A stretch of 24,425 bases of DNA from Tabrizicola_A sp044377735 (GTDB lineage Bacteria; Pseudomonadota; Alphaproteobacteria; Rhodobacterales; Rhodobacteraceae). The notes below the pieces were generated by a model that worked only from the letters and a program-made list of their open reading frames with translations, was not told the DNA's origin and did not search any database. Positions 6,935 through 14,334 of the stretch are shown here, piece by piece. The translations under genes and the position numbers were made by a program. The stretch is from positions 1-24,425 of the forward strand of contig JBILYK010000052.1 in NCBI GenBank assembly GCA_044377735.1. The letters run 5' to 3'. Position 1 is the first letter of the stretch. The number at the start of each line of letters is the position of its first letter.

Positions 6935-7960
6935 ATGCAAAAGGTTCTTATTGCTGCAGTCATGGCAGCGGTCGGCTTTTCGTCGGCAGCGCTGGCGGAA
7001 GGCAAGAAAATCGGCGTGAGCTGGGCGCAATTCCAAGAAGAGCGCTGGAAGATCGACGAAGCTGCCATGAAGGCTGCCATCGAAGCCGCTGGCAACGAGT
7101 ACGTCTCGGCAGACGCGCAGTCTTCGGCTGAAAAGCAGCTTAGCGACATCGACGCGCTGATCGCTCAGGGCGTGGACGCGCTGATCATCAACGCCTGGGA
7201 CAAGGACGCCATCGGGCCGGCCATCGAAAAGGCTGCGGCTGAAGGCATTCCGGTTGTCGGCTATGACCGTCTGATCGAAGACAACCGCACCTTCTATCTG
7301 ACCTTCGACAACGTCGGCGTGGGCCGGATCATTGCTGAGTCGGTCTTTGCTGTGGCACCGAAGGGCAACTATGCCATCGTCAAGGGCGACCCCGGTGACC
7401 CGAACGTCGGCTTCCTGCGTCAGGGCATGGAAGAGGTGATCGGCGCGGCTGTGGCCTCGGGCGATATCGTGATTGTTGGCGAAGCCAACTCGGACGGCTG
7501 GAAGCCGGAGAATGCTCAGAAGAACATGGAGCAGATCCTGACCGCCAACAACAACGCTGTTGACGCCGTTCTGAGCCAGAACGACGGCATGGCCGGTGGC
7601 GCTGCGGCTGCATTGGCGGCGCAGGGCCTGAACGTGCCCTTGGGCGGTCAGGACGGCGACCTTGCCGCAATCAACCGCGTGGCACGTGGCACCCAGACCG
7701 TTTCGGTTTGGAAGAACGCACAAGACCTTGGCAAGGCGGCTGGCGAAATCGCCGGGATGCTGGCTGACGGCACGGCGCTTGACGCCATTCCGAACGCGAC
7801 CAAGTTCTCGGGTGGCGAGAAGGGCGTTGAAATGAACGCGATCCTGCTGAACCCGACCCCGATCACCAAGGACACGCTGAATCTGGCGATTGACGCAGGT
7901 CACATCTCCAAGGAAGCCGCTTGCGAGGGCGCCATGGAAGGCGTCGCTGCTTGCCAGTGA
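6935..7960 (+). CDS. xylF: D-xylose ABC transporter substrate-binding protein
   Basis: The 341-residue product begins with a classic Sec signal peptide (residues 1-21, cut after ALA), so it is periplasmic. The mature part is a periplasmic-binding-protein-like sugar-binding fold (peripla_BP_4 type) with GVSWAQFQEERWKID near the start, a mid-protein NAWDKDAIGPAI, and QNDGMAGGAAAAL near the hinge, all close to XylF family members. It would capture D-xylose and deliver it to XylHG. The ATG at 6935 has a strong GGGAGGA site 6 bases before it. A stem-loop after the stop codon may keep its mRNA more abundant than that of the permease and ATPase, as is common for binding proteins. Xylose specificity is supported by xylA and xylB in the same operon. 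Confidence 0.93.
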   Translation: MQKVLIAAVMAAVGFSSAALAEGKKIGVSWAQFQEERWKIDEAAMKAAIEAAGNEYVSADAQSSAEKQLSDIDALIAQGVDALIINAWDKDAIGPAIEKAAAEGIPVVGYDRLIEDNRTFYLTFDNVGVGRIIAESVFAVAPKGNYAIVKGDPGDPNVGFLRQGMEEVIGAAVASGDIVIVGEANSDGWKPENAQKNMEQILTANNNAVDAVLSQNDGMAGGAAAALAAQGLNVPLGGQDGDLAAINRVARGTQTVSVWKNAQDLGKAAGEIAGMLADGTALDAIPNATKFSGGEKGVEMNAILLNPTPITKDTLNLAIDAGHISKEAACEGAMEGVAACQ

Positions 7961-7971
7961 TCTAAGCCTCA

Positions 7972-8000
7972 TCCGGCGCCGCCAGATGGGTGGCGCCGGA
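7972..8000 (+). promoter_or_regulatory. Stem-loop between xylF and xylH
   Basis: A perfect 9-bp stem (TCCGGCGCC, 7972-7980, with GGCGCCGGA, 7992-8000) and an 11-base loop sit 11 bases after the xylF stop and about 110 bases before xylH. There is no U-run, so partial termination or protection of xylF mRNA from 3' exonucleases fits better than full termination. Confidence 0.6.
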
Positions 8001-8109
8001 GTTCTTTGCGAAGTCGGGTGGTCTTGCGCCCCTTGTGGCGAGTCTTGTGCGTGCCCTGCGGCATGCTGGGCAGTCCCGGCAACCTCCCTCTCACAGGTTG
8101 GACGAGGTC

Positions 8110-9501
8110 ATGAGCGACACCCCACATTCCCCCCAAACCAATACCAATCCTGAAAGCGCCGCTGGCCGTTTTCTGCGTGCAACCGAGATTGACCCCCGCC
8201 TTTTGGGCATGGTGGGCGCGCTGATGCTGATCTGGGTGGCGTTTGAAGCCTATTCCACCTTTGTCTTGGGGCGTCCCTCGCTGCTGTTGGGCGCGGCTCA
8301 GGCGGAAGCGAACGGCTTTTTGACGCCGCGCAACCTGTGGAACCTGTCGGTGCAGACCGCCTATATCGGGATCATGGCCACGGGCATGGTGCTGGTCATC
8401 ATCACGCGCAACATCGACCTGTCGGTCGGGTCGATCATGGGCATGGTCGGTATGTATATGGGTCTGTTGCAGGTTGAATGGTTGACGCCCGCGCTGGGGC
8501 TGGGGAACCCAACGATCTGGATCCTCACGGTGATCTTTGGCATCGCGATGGGGGCCTTGATTGGGGCCTTCCAAGGCGTGCTGATCGCGTTTTTGAGCAT
8601 TCCGTCTTTCATCGTCACGCTGGGCGGGCTTTTGGTCTGGCGGGGCGCGGCCTTTCTGGTGGCCGGTGGAAAAACCATTGCGCCCTTGGATGAGACTTTC
8701 TCGCTGATTGGGGGTGGGTCTTTTGGCGCGCTGGGGCGCACGGGCAGTTGGATTTTCGGCGTGATCGCCTGCGTCTTTGTGATCTGGGCCTTCCTTAACG
8801 GTCGCACGTCGCGCCAGAAGCACGGCTTTGCCCTGCGTCCGGTCTGGGCTGAGACCTTTGTGATTGGCCTTGTGTGCAGCGTGATCATTGGCGCGACTGC
8901 GCTGGTCAATGCCTATATCTGGCCGATCGGGAACATTCAGAAATACTATGCCAGCGTCGGGCAAGAGGTTCCGGCCTGTGCGCAAAAGGGTGGCGATATC
9001 TACAGCGATGTCTGCGCCAGCTTTGGCCATGGCTTTGCCTATCCGGTCTTGATCATGATCGTGGTGGCCATTTTCATGACCGTCTTGATGACGCGCACCC
9101 GCTTTGGCCGCTATGTCTTTGCCATCGGGGGCAACCCCGAGGCGGCGGCCTTGTCGGGGATCAATACCCGGATGATGACGGTCAAGATCTTTACCCTGAT
9201 GGGTGGCCTTGCTGGCATCGCCGCTGTGATCGGCGCCGCACGTCAGAACAGCGCCACCAACGCGATGGGCAATCTGGACGAGCTTTACGTCATCGCTGCC
9301 GCCGTGGTTGGCGGCACCTCGCTGGCGGGGGGGATTGGCACGATCTATGGCGCGATCATCGGGGCCTTGATCCTGACCTCCTTGCAGACCGGGATGGTGT
9401 TGATCGGCTTTGGCGACGGGTCCTATCAGCGCATCGTGATCGGCGTGGCGCTGGTTCTGGCCGTGTGGCTGGACATCGTTTACCGCAAACGCATCAAGTA
9501 A
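8110..9501 (+). CDS. xylH: D-xylose ABC transporter permease
   Basis: The 463-residue product is an inner-membrane permease of the ribose/xylose type (BPD_transp_2). Many hydrophobic segments of about 20 residues follow a polar N-terminus. The family blocks SVQTAYIGIMATGMVLVI, ITRNIDLSVGSIMGMVGM and the cytoplasmic coupling segment GGNPEAAALSGI are present, and the C-terminus ends YRKRIK on the cytoplasmic side. A longer periplasmic loop near residues 275-310 carries a cysteine pair (ACAQKG ... DVCASF), which could form a disulfide. The ATG at 8110 follows GGACGAGG and gives the normal length; the open frame extends to 7990, but that part is not similar to the family and overlaps the intergenic stem-loop. 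It works with XylF and XylG. Confidence 0.93.
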   Translation: MSDTPHSPQTNTNPESAAGRFLRATEIDPRLLGMVGALMLIWVAFEAYSTFVLGRPSLLLGAAQAEANGFLTPRNLWNLSVQTAYIGIMATGMVLVIITRNIDLSVGSIMGMVGMYMGLLQVEWLTPALGLGNPTIWILTVIFGIAMGALIGAFQGVLIAFLSIPSFIVTLGGLLVWRGAAFLVAGGKTIAPLDETFSLIGGGSFGALGRTGSWIFGVIACVFVIWAFLNGRTSRQKHGFALRPVWAETFVIGLVCSVIIGATALVNAYIWPIGNIQKYYASVGQEVPACAQKGGDIYSDVCASFGHGFAYPVLIMIVVAIFMTVLMTRTRFGRYVFAIGGNPEAAALSGINTRMMTVKIFTLMGGLAGIAAVIGAARQNSATNAMGNLDELYVIAAAVVGGTSLAGGIGTIYGAIIGALILTSLQTGMVLIGFGDGSYQRIVIGVALVLAVWLDIVYRKRIK

Positions 9502-9513
9502 GGGGCCAAGATC

Positions 9514-10275
9514 ATGGTAGACAGAACCGGAACCCCGCTTGTCGAATTGCGCGACATCTCGATTGCCTTTGGCGGTATCAAGGCGGTGGATCACGTCACG
9601 GTGGACCTGTTCCCCGGCGAGGTTGTGGGCCTTTTGGGCCATAACGGCGCGGGGAAATCGACGCTGATCAAGTGCCTGTCGGGCGCTTACAAGAAAGACG
9701 CAGGCCAGATCCTGATCAACGGCGAAGAGGTCGAGATCAACGATCCCCGCGATGCGCGCGGCCATAACATCGAGACGATTTACCAGACGCTGGCCTTGGC
9801 CGACAATCTGGATGCGGCGTCGAACCTGTTTCTGGGCCGCGAGCTGGTCGGCGCGATGGGGTTTGTCGACGAAACCGCGATGGAGGCTGAGACCCGCAAG
9901 ATCATGGGGCGGCTGAACCCGAATTTCCGCAAGTTCAACGTGCCGGTGAACATGCTGTCAGGTGGGCAGCGCCAGTCGGTCGCCATTGCGCGGGCGGTGT
10001 ATTTCAACGCCAAGATCCTGATCATGGACGAACCAACCGCCGCCCTTGGCCCGCATGAGACGCAGATGGTGGCCGAGTTGATCCAAGAGCTGAAGGCGCA
10101 GGGTCTGGGCATTTTCCTGATCGAGCATGACATTCACAACGTGATGAAGCTGTGTGATCGCGCCGTGGTGATGAAGAACGGTCAGCGCGTTGGCACGGTG
10201 AATGTGAACGAGGTTACCGATGATGACATTCTGGGCATGATCATCATGGGCAAAAAGCCGCCGCAGGCCTACTGA
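9514..10275 (+). CDS. xylG: D-xylose ABC transporter ATP-binding protein, single domain
   Basis: This 253-residue ATPase energises the xylose transporter at the cytoplasmic face. Visible motifs are Walker A GHNGAGKST (42-50), the Q-loop glutamine near 91, the signature LSGGQRQ (148-154), Walker B ILIMDEP (168-174) and the H-loop His205. E. coli XylG is a fusion of two ATPase domains of about 500 residues, whereas this one has one domain, so it must act as a homodimer, as in the FrcA-type sugar ATPases. A strong AAGGGG site precedes the ATG at 9514, 12 bases after xylH. xylB starts one base after its stop codon, so translation of the two is probably coupled. Confidence 0.92.
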   Translation: MVDRTGTPLVELRDISIAFGGIKAVDHVTVDLFPGEVVGLLGHNGAGKSTLIKCLSGAYKKDAGQILINGEEVEINDPRDARGHNIETIYQTLALADNLDAASNLFLGRELVGAMGFVDETAMEAETRKIMGRLNPNFRKFNVPVNMLSGGQRQSVAIARAVYFNAKILIMDEPTAALGPHETQMVAELIQELKAQGLGIFLIEHDIHNVMKLCDRAVVMKNGQRVGTVNVNEVTDDDILGMIIMGKKPPQAY

Positions 10276-10276
10276 T

Positions 10277-11713
10277 ATGTTCCTTGGGTTGGACCTTGGC
10301 ACATCGGGGCTGAAGGGCATTGTCATCAATGACCGCCAAGAGGTGCTGGCCGAGGCATCGGCCCCTTTGACGGTCAGCCGCCCGGCGGAGGGCTGGTCAG
10401 AGCAAGAGCCGTCGCATTGGATTGCGGCGGCGGAAACCGTGCTGGACAAGCTGGCAGGGTTTGGGTTGGGCAAGGTGCAGGGCATTGGGCTGTCGGGCCA
10501 TATGCATGGCGCGACGCTCTTGGATGCGTCGGACAATGTGCTGCGGCCTTGCATCCTGTGGAATGACACGCGTGCCCATGTTGAGGCGGCGCGGTTGGAT
10601 GCTGATCCGCGGTTTCGCGCAGTTTCGGGCAATATCGTGTTTCCGGGCTTTACTGCGCCAAAGCTGGATTGGGTGCGCGCGCATGAGCCGGGCGTTTGGG
10701 CCAAGGTGGCCAAGGTTTTACTGCCGAAGGATTATCTGCGGCTGTGGCTGATTGGCGATCATGTCGCCGAGATGTCGGACGCGGCGGGAACCTCATGGCT
10801 GGATACGGGCGCGCGCGATTGGTCGGATGAGTTGCTGGCCGCGACCGGGCTTTCGCGTGCGCAGATGCCGCGACTGGTTGAAGGCTCGGCGGTGTCGGGC
10901 GTGTTGCGCGACACGCTGGCGGAACGCTGGGGCATGGGCCGGGTGGTCGTCGCGGGCGGGGGGGGTGACAATGCCGCCTCGGGCGTGGGTGTGGGCGTTG
11001 TGCGTGCGGGCGAGGCCTTTGTGTCCTTGGGCACAAGTGGTGTGCTCTTTGCCGCCAATGACGGCTATCAGCCTGATCCTGCCACGGCGGTGCATACGTT
11101 CTGCCACGCGCTGCCGGGGTCTTGGCACCAGATGGGCGTGATCTTGGCCGCGACCGATGCGTTGAACTGGTATGGGTGCTTTGTGGGCCAAGATGCGGCG
11201 GCGCTGACGGGCGCGCTGGGGCCACTGGTAGCGCCGGGCAAGGCGCTGTTCCTGCCCTATCTGGGTGGGGAGCGGACGCCGTTGAACGATGCCGCCATTC
11301 GCGGGTCTTTCATGGGGCTTGAGCATGCCACCGACACCGCCGCAGGCACCCGCGCGGTGCTGGAAGGCGTGACCTTTGCGCTGCGCGATTGCCGTGATGC
11401 CTTGGCCGCCACCGGCACCAAGATTGAGCGGTTGCTGGCCGTCGGCGGTGGATCGCGGTCAGACTATTGGCTGCGCGCCATTGCCACCGCGCTGGAGGTG
11501 CCGGTTGATCTGCCCGTCGCGGGCGATTTTGGCGCAGCCTTTGGCGCGGCGCGGCTTGGCCTGATGGCCGCCACCGGGGCCGGGGCCGAGATTGCCAGCC
11601 GCCCGAAGATTGCCCGCTCGGTCGATCCGGACCGTGCGCTTGTTGATGCCTTTGGCGCGGGCCATGCCCGGTTCCGCGCCGCCCAAACCGCCCTTCGGGG
11701 CTGCAATATCTAA
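10277..11713 (+). CDS. xylB: Xylulokinase
   Basis: The 478-residue FGGY-family kinase phosphorylates D-xylulose to D-xylulose-5-phosphate with ATP in the cytoplasm, feeding the pentose phosphate pathway. The N-terminal phosphate loop LGLDLGTSGLKG, the substrate block SGHMHG (73-78), WNDTR (95-99), the catalytic Asp231 in GGGGDNAASGVG, and the second ATPase loop LGTSGV are all present. Length is normal. It lies between xylG and xylA with 1- and 9-base gaps, which makes the assignment firm. The ribosome binding site is weak, suggesting coupling to xylG. Confidence 0.95.
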   Translation: MFLGLDLGTSGLKGIVINDRQEVLAEASAPLTVSRPAEGWSEQEPSHWIAAAETVLDKLAGFGLGKVQGIGLSGHMHGATLLDASDNVLRPCILWNDTRAHVEAARLDADPRFRAVSGNIVFPGFTAPKLDWVRAHEPGVWAKVAKVLLPKDYLRLWLIGDHVAEMSDAAGTSWLDTGARDWSDELLAATGLSRAQMPRLVEGSAVSGVLRDTLAERWGMGRVVVAGGGGDNAASGVGVGVVRAGEAFVSLGTSGVLFAANDGYQPDPATAVHTFCHALPGSWHQMGVILAATDALNWYGCFVGQDAAALTGALGPLVAPGKALFLPYLGGERTPLNDAAIRGSFMGLEHATDTAAGTRAVLEGVTFALRDCRDALAATGTKIERLLAVGGGSRSDYWLRAIATALEVPVDLPVAGDFGAAFGAARLGLMAATGAGAEIASRPKIARSVDPDRALVDAFGAGHARFRAAQTALRGCNI

Positions 11714-11722
11714 GGACATATC

Positions 11723-13024
11723 ATGCCCGGCTATTTCCACGGCATTCCGACCATTCGTTACGAAGGCCCCGGTTCCACCAACGAATTCGCCTTCCGCCAT
11801 TACAACCCCGATGAGGTGGTGATGGGCAAGCGGATGGAGGAGCATCTGCGCTTTGCCGTCGCCTATTGGCATTCGTTCGCCTATCAGGGCGGTGATCCTT
11901 TTGGCGGGCAAACCCTGCAACGCCCGTGGTTTGCCGACACGATGGCGGCGGCGAAAGCCAAGGCGGATGCGGCGTTTGAGCTGTTCGATATTCTGGGCGT
12001 GCCCTTCTACTGCTTTCACGATGCCGATGTGCGGCCCGAAGGCGCGACATTTGCCGAAAGCAAACGCAACCTTGATGAAATCGTTGACTATTTCGCGGCA
12101 AAACAGGGGCAGCACAAGGCCAAGCTGTTGTGGGGCACCTCGAACCTGTTCAGCCATCGGCGCTGGATGTCGGGGGCGGCGACCAACCCCGATCCGGATG
12201 TCTATGCCTATGCGGCGGCAACGGTGAAGGCCAATCTGGACGCCACGCACCGCCTTGGGGGCGCAAACTATGTGCTGTGGGGCGGGCGCGAGGGGTATGA
12301 GACGCTGCTCAACACCGATCTGAGTGCCGAGCGGGCGCACGCGGGGCGGTTCTTGAGCCAAGTGGTCGAGTACAAGCACAAGATCGGGTTCAAAGGCACG
12401 ATCCTGATCGAGCCGAAGCCGCAAGAGCCGTCGAAGCACCAGTATGATTATGATGTGGCCACGGTTTACGGCTTTCTCAAGGATTTCGGGCTGGAGCGGG
12501 AAGTGAAGGTCAACATCGAACAGGGCCATGCCATTCTGGCGGGCCATTCGTTTGAGCATGAGATTGCGACGGCGGCGTCCTTGGGGATTTTCGGGTCGAT
12601 CGACATGAACCGCAATGACTACCAGTCGGGCTGGGACACTGACCAGTTCCCGAACAACCATGCCGAAAAGGCGCTGGCGTTTTATGAGATCCTGCGGGCG
12701 GGGGGCTATACCACGGGCGGCACCAATTTTGACGCCAAGATCCGGCGGCAGTCTTTGGATGCTGAAGATCTGGTTCTGGCCCATGTTGGCGGGATGGACA
12801 CTTGTGCGCGGGCGCTGAAATCGGCGGCAGCACTTTTGGACAGCGGAGAATTGGAAGCGGCGCGCAAGGCGCGGTATGCGGGCTGGGAGAGCTCGGCGGC
12901 CAAGGCCATGCTGGCGGGTGGGCTTGAGGCGGCGGCGGCGCGTGTCACGACGGAGGGGCTGGAGCCCGAGCCAAAATCGGGCCGCCAAGAGCGTTTGGAA
13001 AACCTGTGGAACCGTTACGTCTGA
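11723..13024 (+). CDS. xylA: Xylose isomerase
   Basis: The 433-residue product is a class II xylose isomerase, interconverting D-xylose and D-xylulose in the cytoplasm with two divalent metal ions. The catalytic pair His99 and Asp102 and metal ligands Glu230, Glu266, His269, Asp294, Asp305, Asp307 and Asp337 are all visible, each two residues below the E. coli numbering. The end ENLWNRYV is typical of the family. The start at 11723 has an AAGGA site. Its last 19 bases overlap the GTG start of the next gene in another frame, so the exported haloperoxidase-like protein is probably made from the same transcript. Confidence 0.97.
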   Translation: MPGYFHGIPTIRYEGPGSTNEFAFRHYNPDEVVMGKRMEEHLRFAVAYWHSFAYQGGDPFGGQTLQRPWFADTMAAAKAKADAAFELFDILGVPFYCFHDADVRPEGATFAESKRNLDEIVDYFAAKQGQHKAKLLWGTSNLFSHRRWMSGAATNPDPDVYAYAAATVKANLDATHRLGGANYVLWGGREGYETLLNTDLSAERAHAGRFLSQVVEYKHKIGFKGTILIEPKPQEPSKHQYDYDVATVYGFLKDFGLEREVKVNIEQGHAILAGHSFEHEIATAASLGIFGSIDMNRNDYQSGWDTDQFPNNHAEKALAFYEILRAGGYTTGGTNFDAKIRRQSLDAEDLVLAHVGGMDTCARALKSAAALLDSGELEAARKARYAGWESSAAKAMLAGGLEAAAARVTTEGLEPEPKSGRQERLENLWNRYV

Positions 13025-14334
13025 CCCCGTCCCGCCGCCGTTTCCTGCAAGGGGCGGTGGCATGTAGTCTGGCCGTGCTGCCGCTGCCTGCCACGGCAGA
13101 GGCGCGCGCGGCGGAGGCGGTTTTGGCCCAGTGGTATCGGCTGCTGATCGAGTTGATCCGCAACACCGCCACCTATTCGCCCCCCGTGGCGGCGCGGTCT
13201 TTTGCCTATTTGGGCATCACCGCCTTTGAGGCTTTGGCGACGGGCAATGCGGGCTTGCGCAGTCTTGCGGGCCAAGTGCCCGACCTTGCCCCCCTGCCCG
13301 CCCGCGAGGCCGCCCCGCATGATGAGGCGCTGGTGCTGGATGCAGCCCTTGGGGCGGCGATGGCGGTTTTGTTTGGCAATACCGGCCCGATGGGCCTGCG
13401 CGCGATGGAGGCGATGCGGGCCGACATGGCCGCGACGCTGGAGGCGGGGCTTGCGCCGGATCTGGTGACCTGCAGCCGCGCCCATGGCAAGGCGGTGGCG
13501 CAGCATATTCTGGACTGGTCGGCCAGTGACGGCGGCGCGGTCATTGAGAACATGGGCTTTCCCAAGGAGTATACGCTGGGCAACACGCCAAAAAGCTGGC
13601 GGCCCACCTCGACCATCGGGGTGCAGCAAAAGCCTTTGTTGCCCTATTGGGGCACGAACCGTCCCTTTGCGATTCCTGCGACGGGTTCCTGCGGGCTGCC
13701 CCCGCCGCCGCCCTATAGCGAAGACCCCGGATCGGAGTTCTATGCTGAAGCGATGGCGACCTATCAGGCGTCAAAGACCCTGACCGACGAGCAGATCACC
13801 ATCGCGCGGTTCTGGTCGGATGATCCGATGATGTCACCCACCCCGCCAGGGCATTGGGTGTCGATCATGCTGGATATCTTTGACCGCGACGCCCCCCCGG
13901 TGGACCGCCGTGCCGAGGTGCTGGCCCTGCTGGGCATGGCGATTTCGGATGGGTTCATCCAAAACTGGCGGTCGAAATATGAGCATGATCTGTTGCGCCC
14001 GGTCACCTATATCCGCCGGGTGATTGATCCCGATTGGGAGCCTTTGCTGATCACCCCGCCGTTTCCAGAATACCCTTCGGGCCATTCCACCCAATCGGGC
14101 GCGGCGGCAGGGGTGTTGGAGGGACTTTACGGGCCGGGCTTTGCCTTTGACGATCACACGCATGAGGAGGATGGTTTGGGCGTGCGGTCTTTCACCGGCT
14201 TTTGGCAGGCCGCTGAGGAGGCCGCGATGTCGCGGCTTTATGGCGGCATTCATTATCCGATGGCCAATGTGAACGGGCTGGCACAGGGGGGTTGCGTGGC
14301 GGGCCATATTCTGGGGCTGAAAACCCGTGCGTAA
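13006..14334 (+). CDS. Tat-exported vanadium-dependent haloperoxidase/PAP2-fold enzyme
   Basis: This 442-residue protein starts with a twin-arginine signal, SRRRFLQ (9-15) plus a hydrophobic stretch ending ATA-EA near 31, so it should be exported folded to the periplasm. The C-terminal half carries the vanadium haloperoxidase/acid phosphatase signature: K-x6-RP (Lys324, Arg331, Pro332), PSGH (357-360, with acid-base His360) and SR-x5-H (Ser409, Arg410, His416). These residues bind vanadate or phosphate. In haloperoxidases they support oxidation of halides by hydrogen peroxide; in phosphatases they support phosphate-ester cleavage. The usual Asp four residues after the last His is Ala420. The large N-terminal helical half and overall size fit bacterial haloperoxidases better than small PAP2 phosphatases. 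Start: GTG at 13006, overlapping xylA by 19 bases. Substrate is unknown. Confidence 0.82.
   Translation: MEPLRLTPSRRRFLQGAVACSLAVLPLPATAEARAAEAVLAQWYRLLIELIRNTATYSPPVAARSFAYLGITAFEALATGNAGLRSLAGQVPDLAPLPAREAAPHDEALVLDAALGAAMAVLFGNTGPMGLRAMEAMRADMAATLEAGLAPDLVTCSRAHGKAVAQHILDWSASDGGAVIENMGFPKEYTLGNTPKSWRPTSTIGVQQKPLLPYWGTNRPFAIPATGSCGLPPPPPYSEDPGSEFYAEAMATYQASKTLTDEQITIARFWSDDPMMSPTPPGHWVSIMLDIFDRDAPPVDRRAEVLALLGMAISDGFIQNWRSKYEHDLLRPVTYIRRVIDPDWEPLLITPPFPEYPSGHSTQSGAAAGVLEGLYGPGFAFDDHTHEEDGLGVRSFTGFWQAAEEAAMSRLYGGIHYPMANVNGLAQGGCVAGHILGLKTRA

Noticed and set aside
7969..9765. 598-codon open frame on the - strand opposite xylH
   Set aside because: It is rich in His, Gln, Arg and Asp as expected from the reverse of a hydrophobic permease gene, and it crosses gene boundaries.
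11459..13063. 534-codon open frame on the - strand opposite xylA
   Set aside because: Antisense to a complete xylose isomerase with all catalytic residues.
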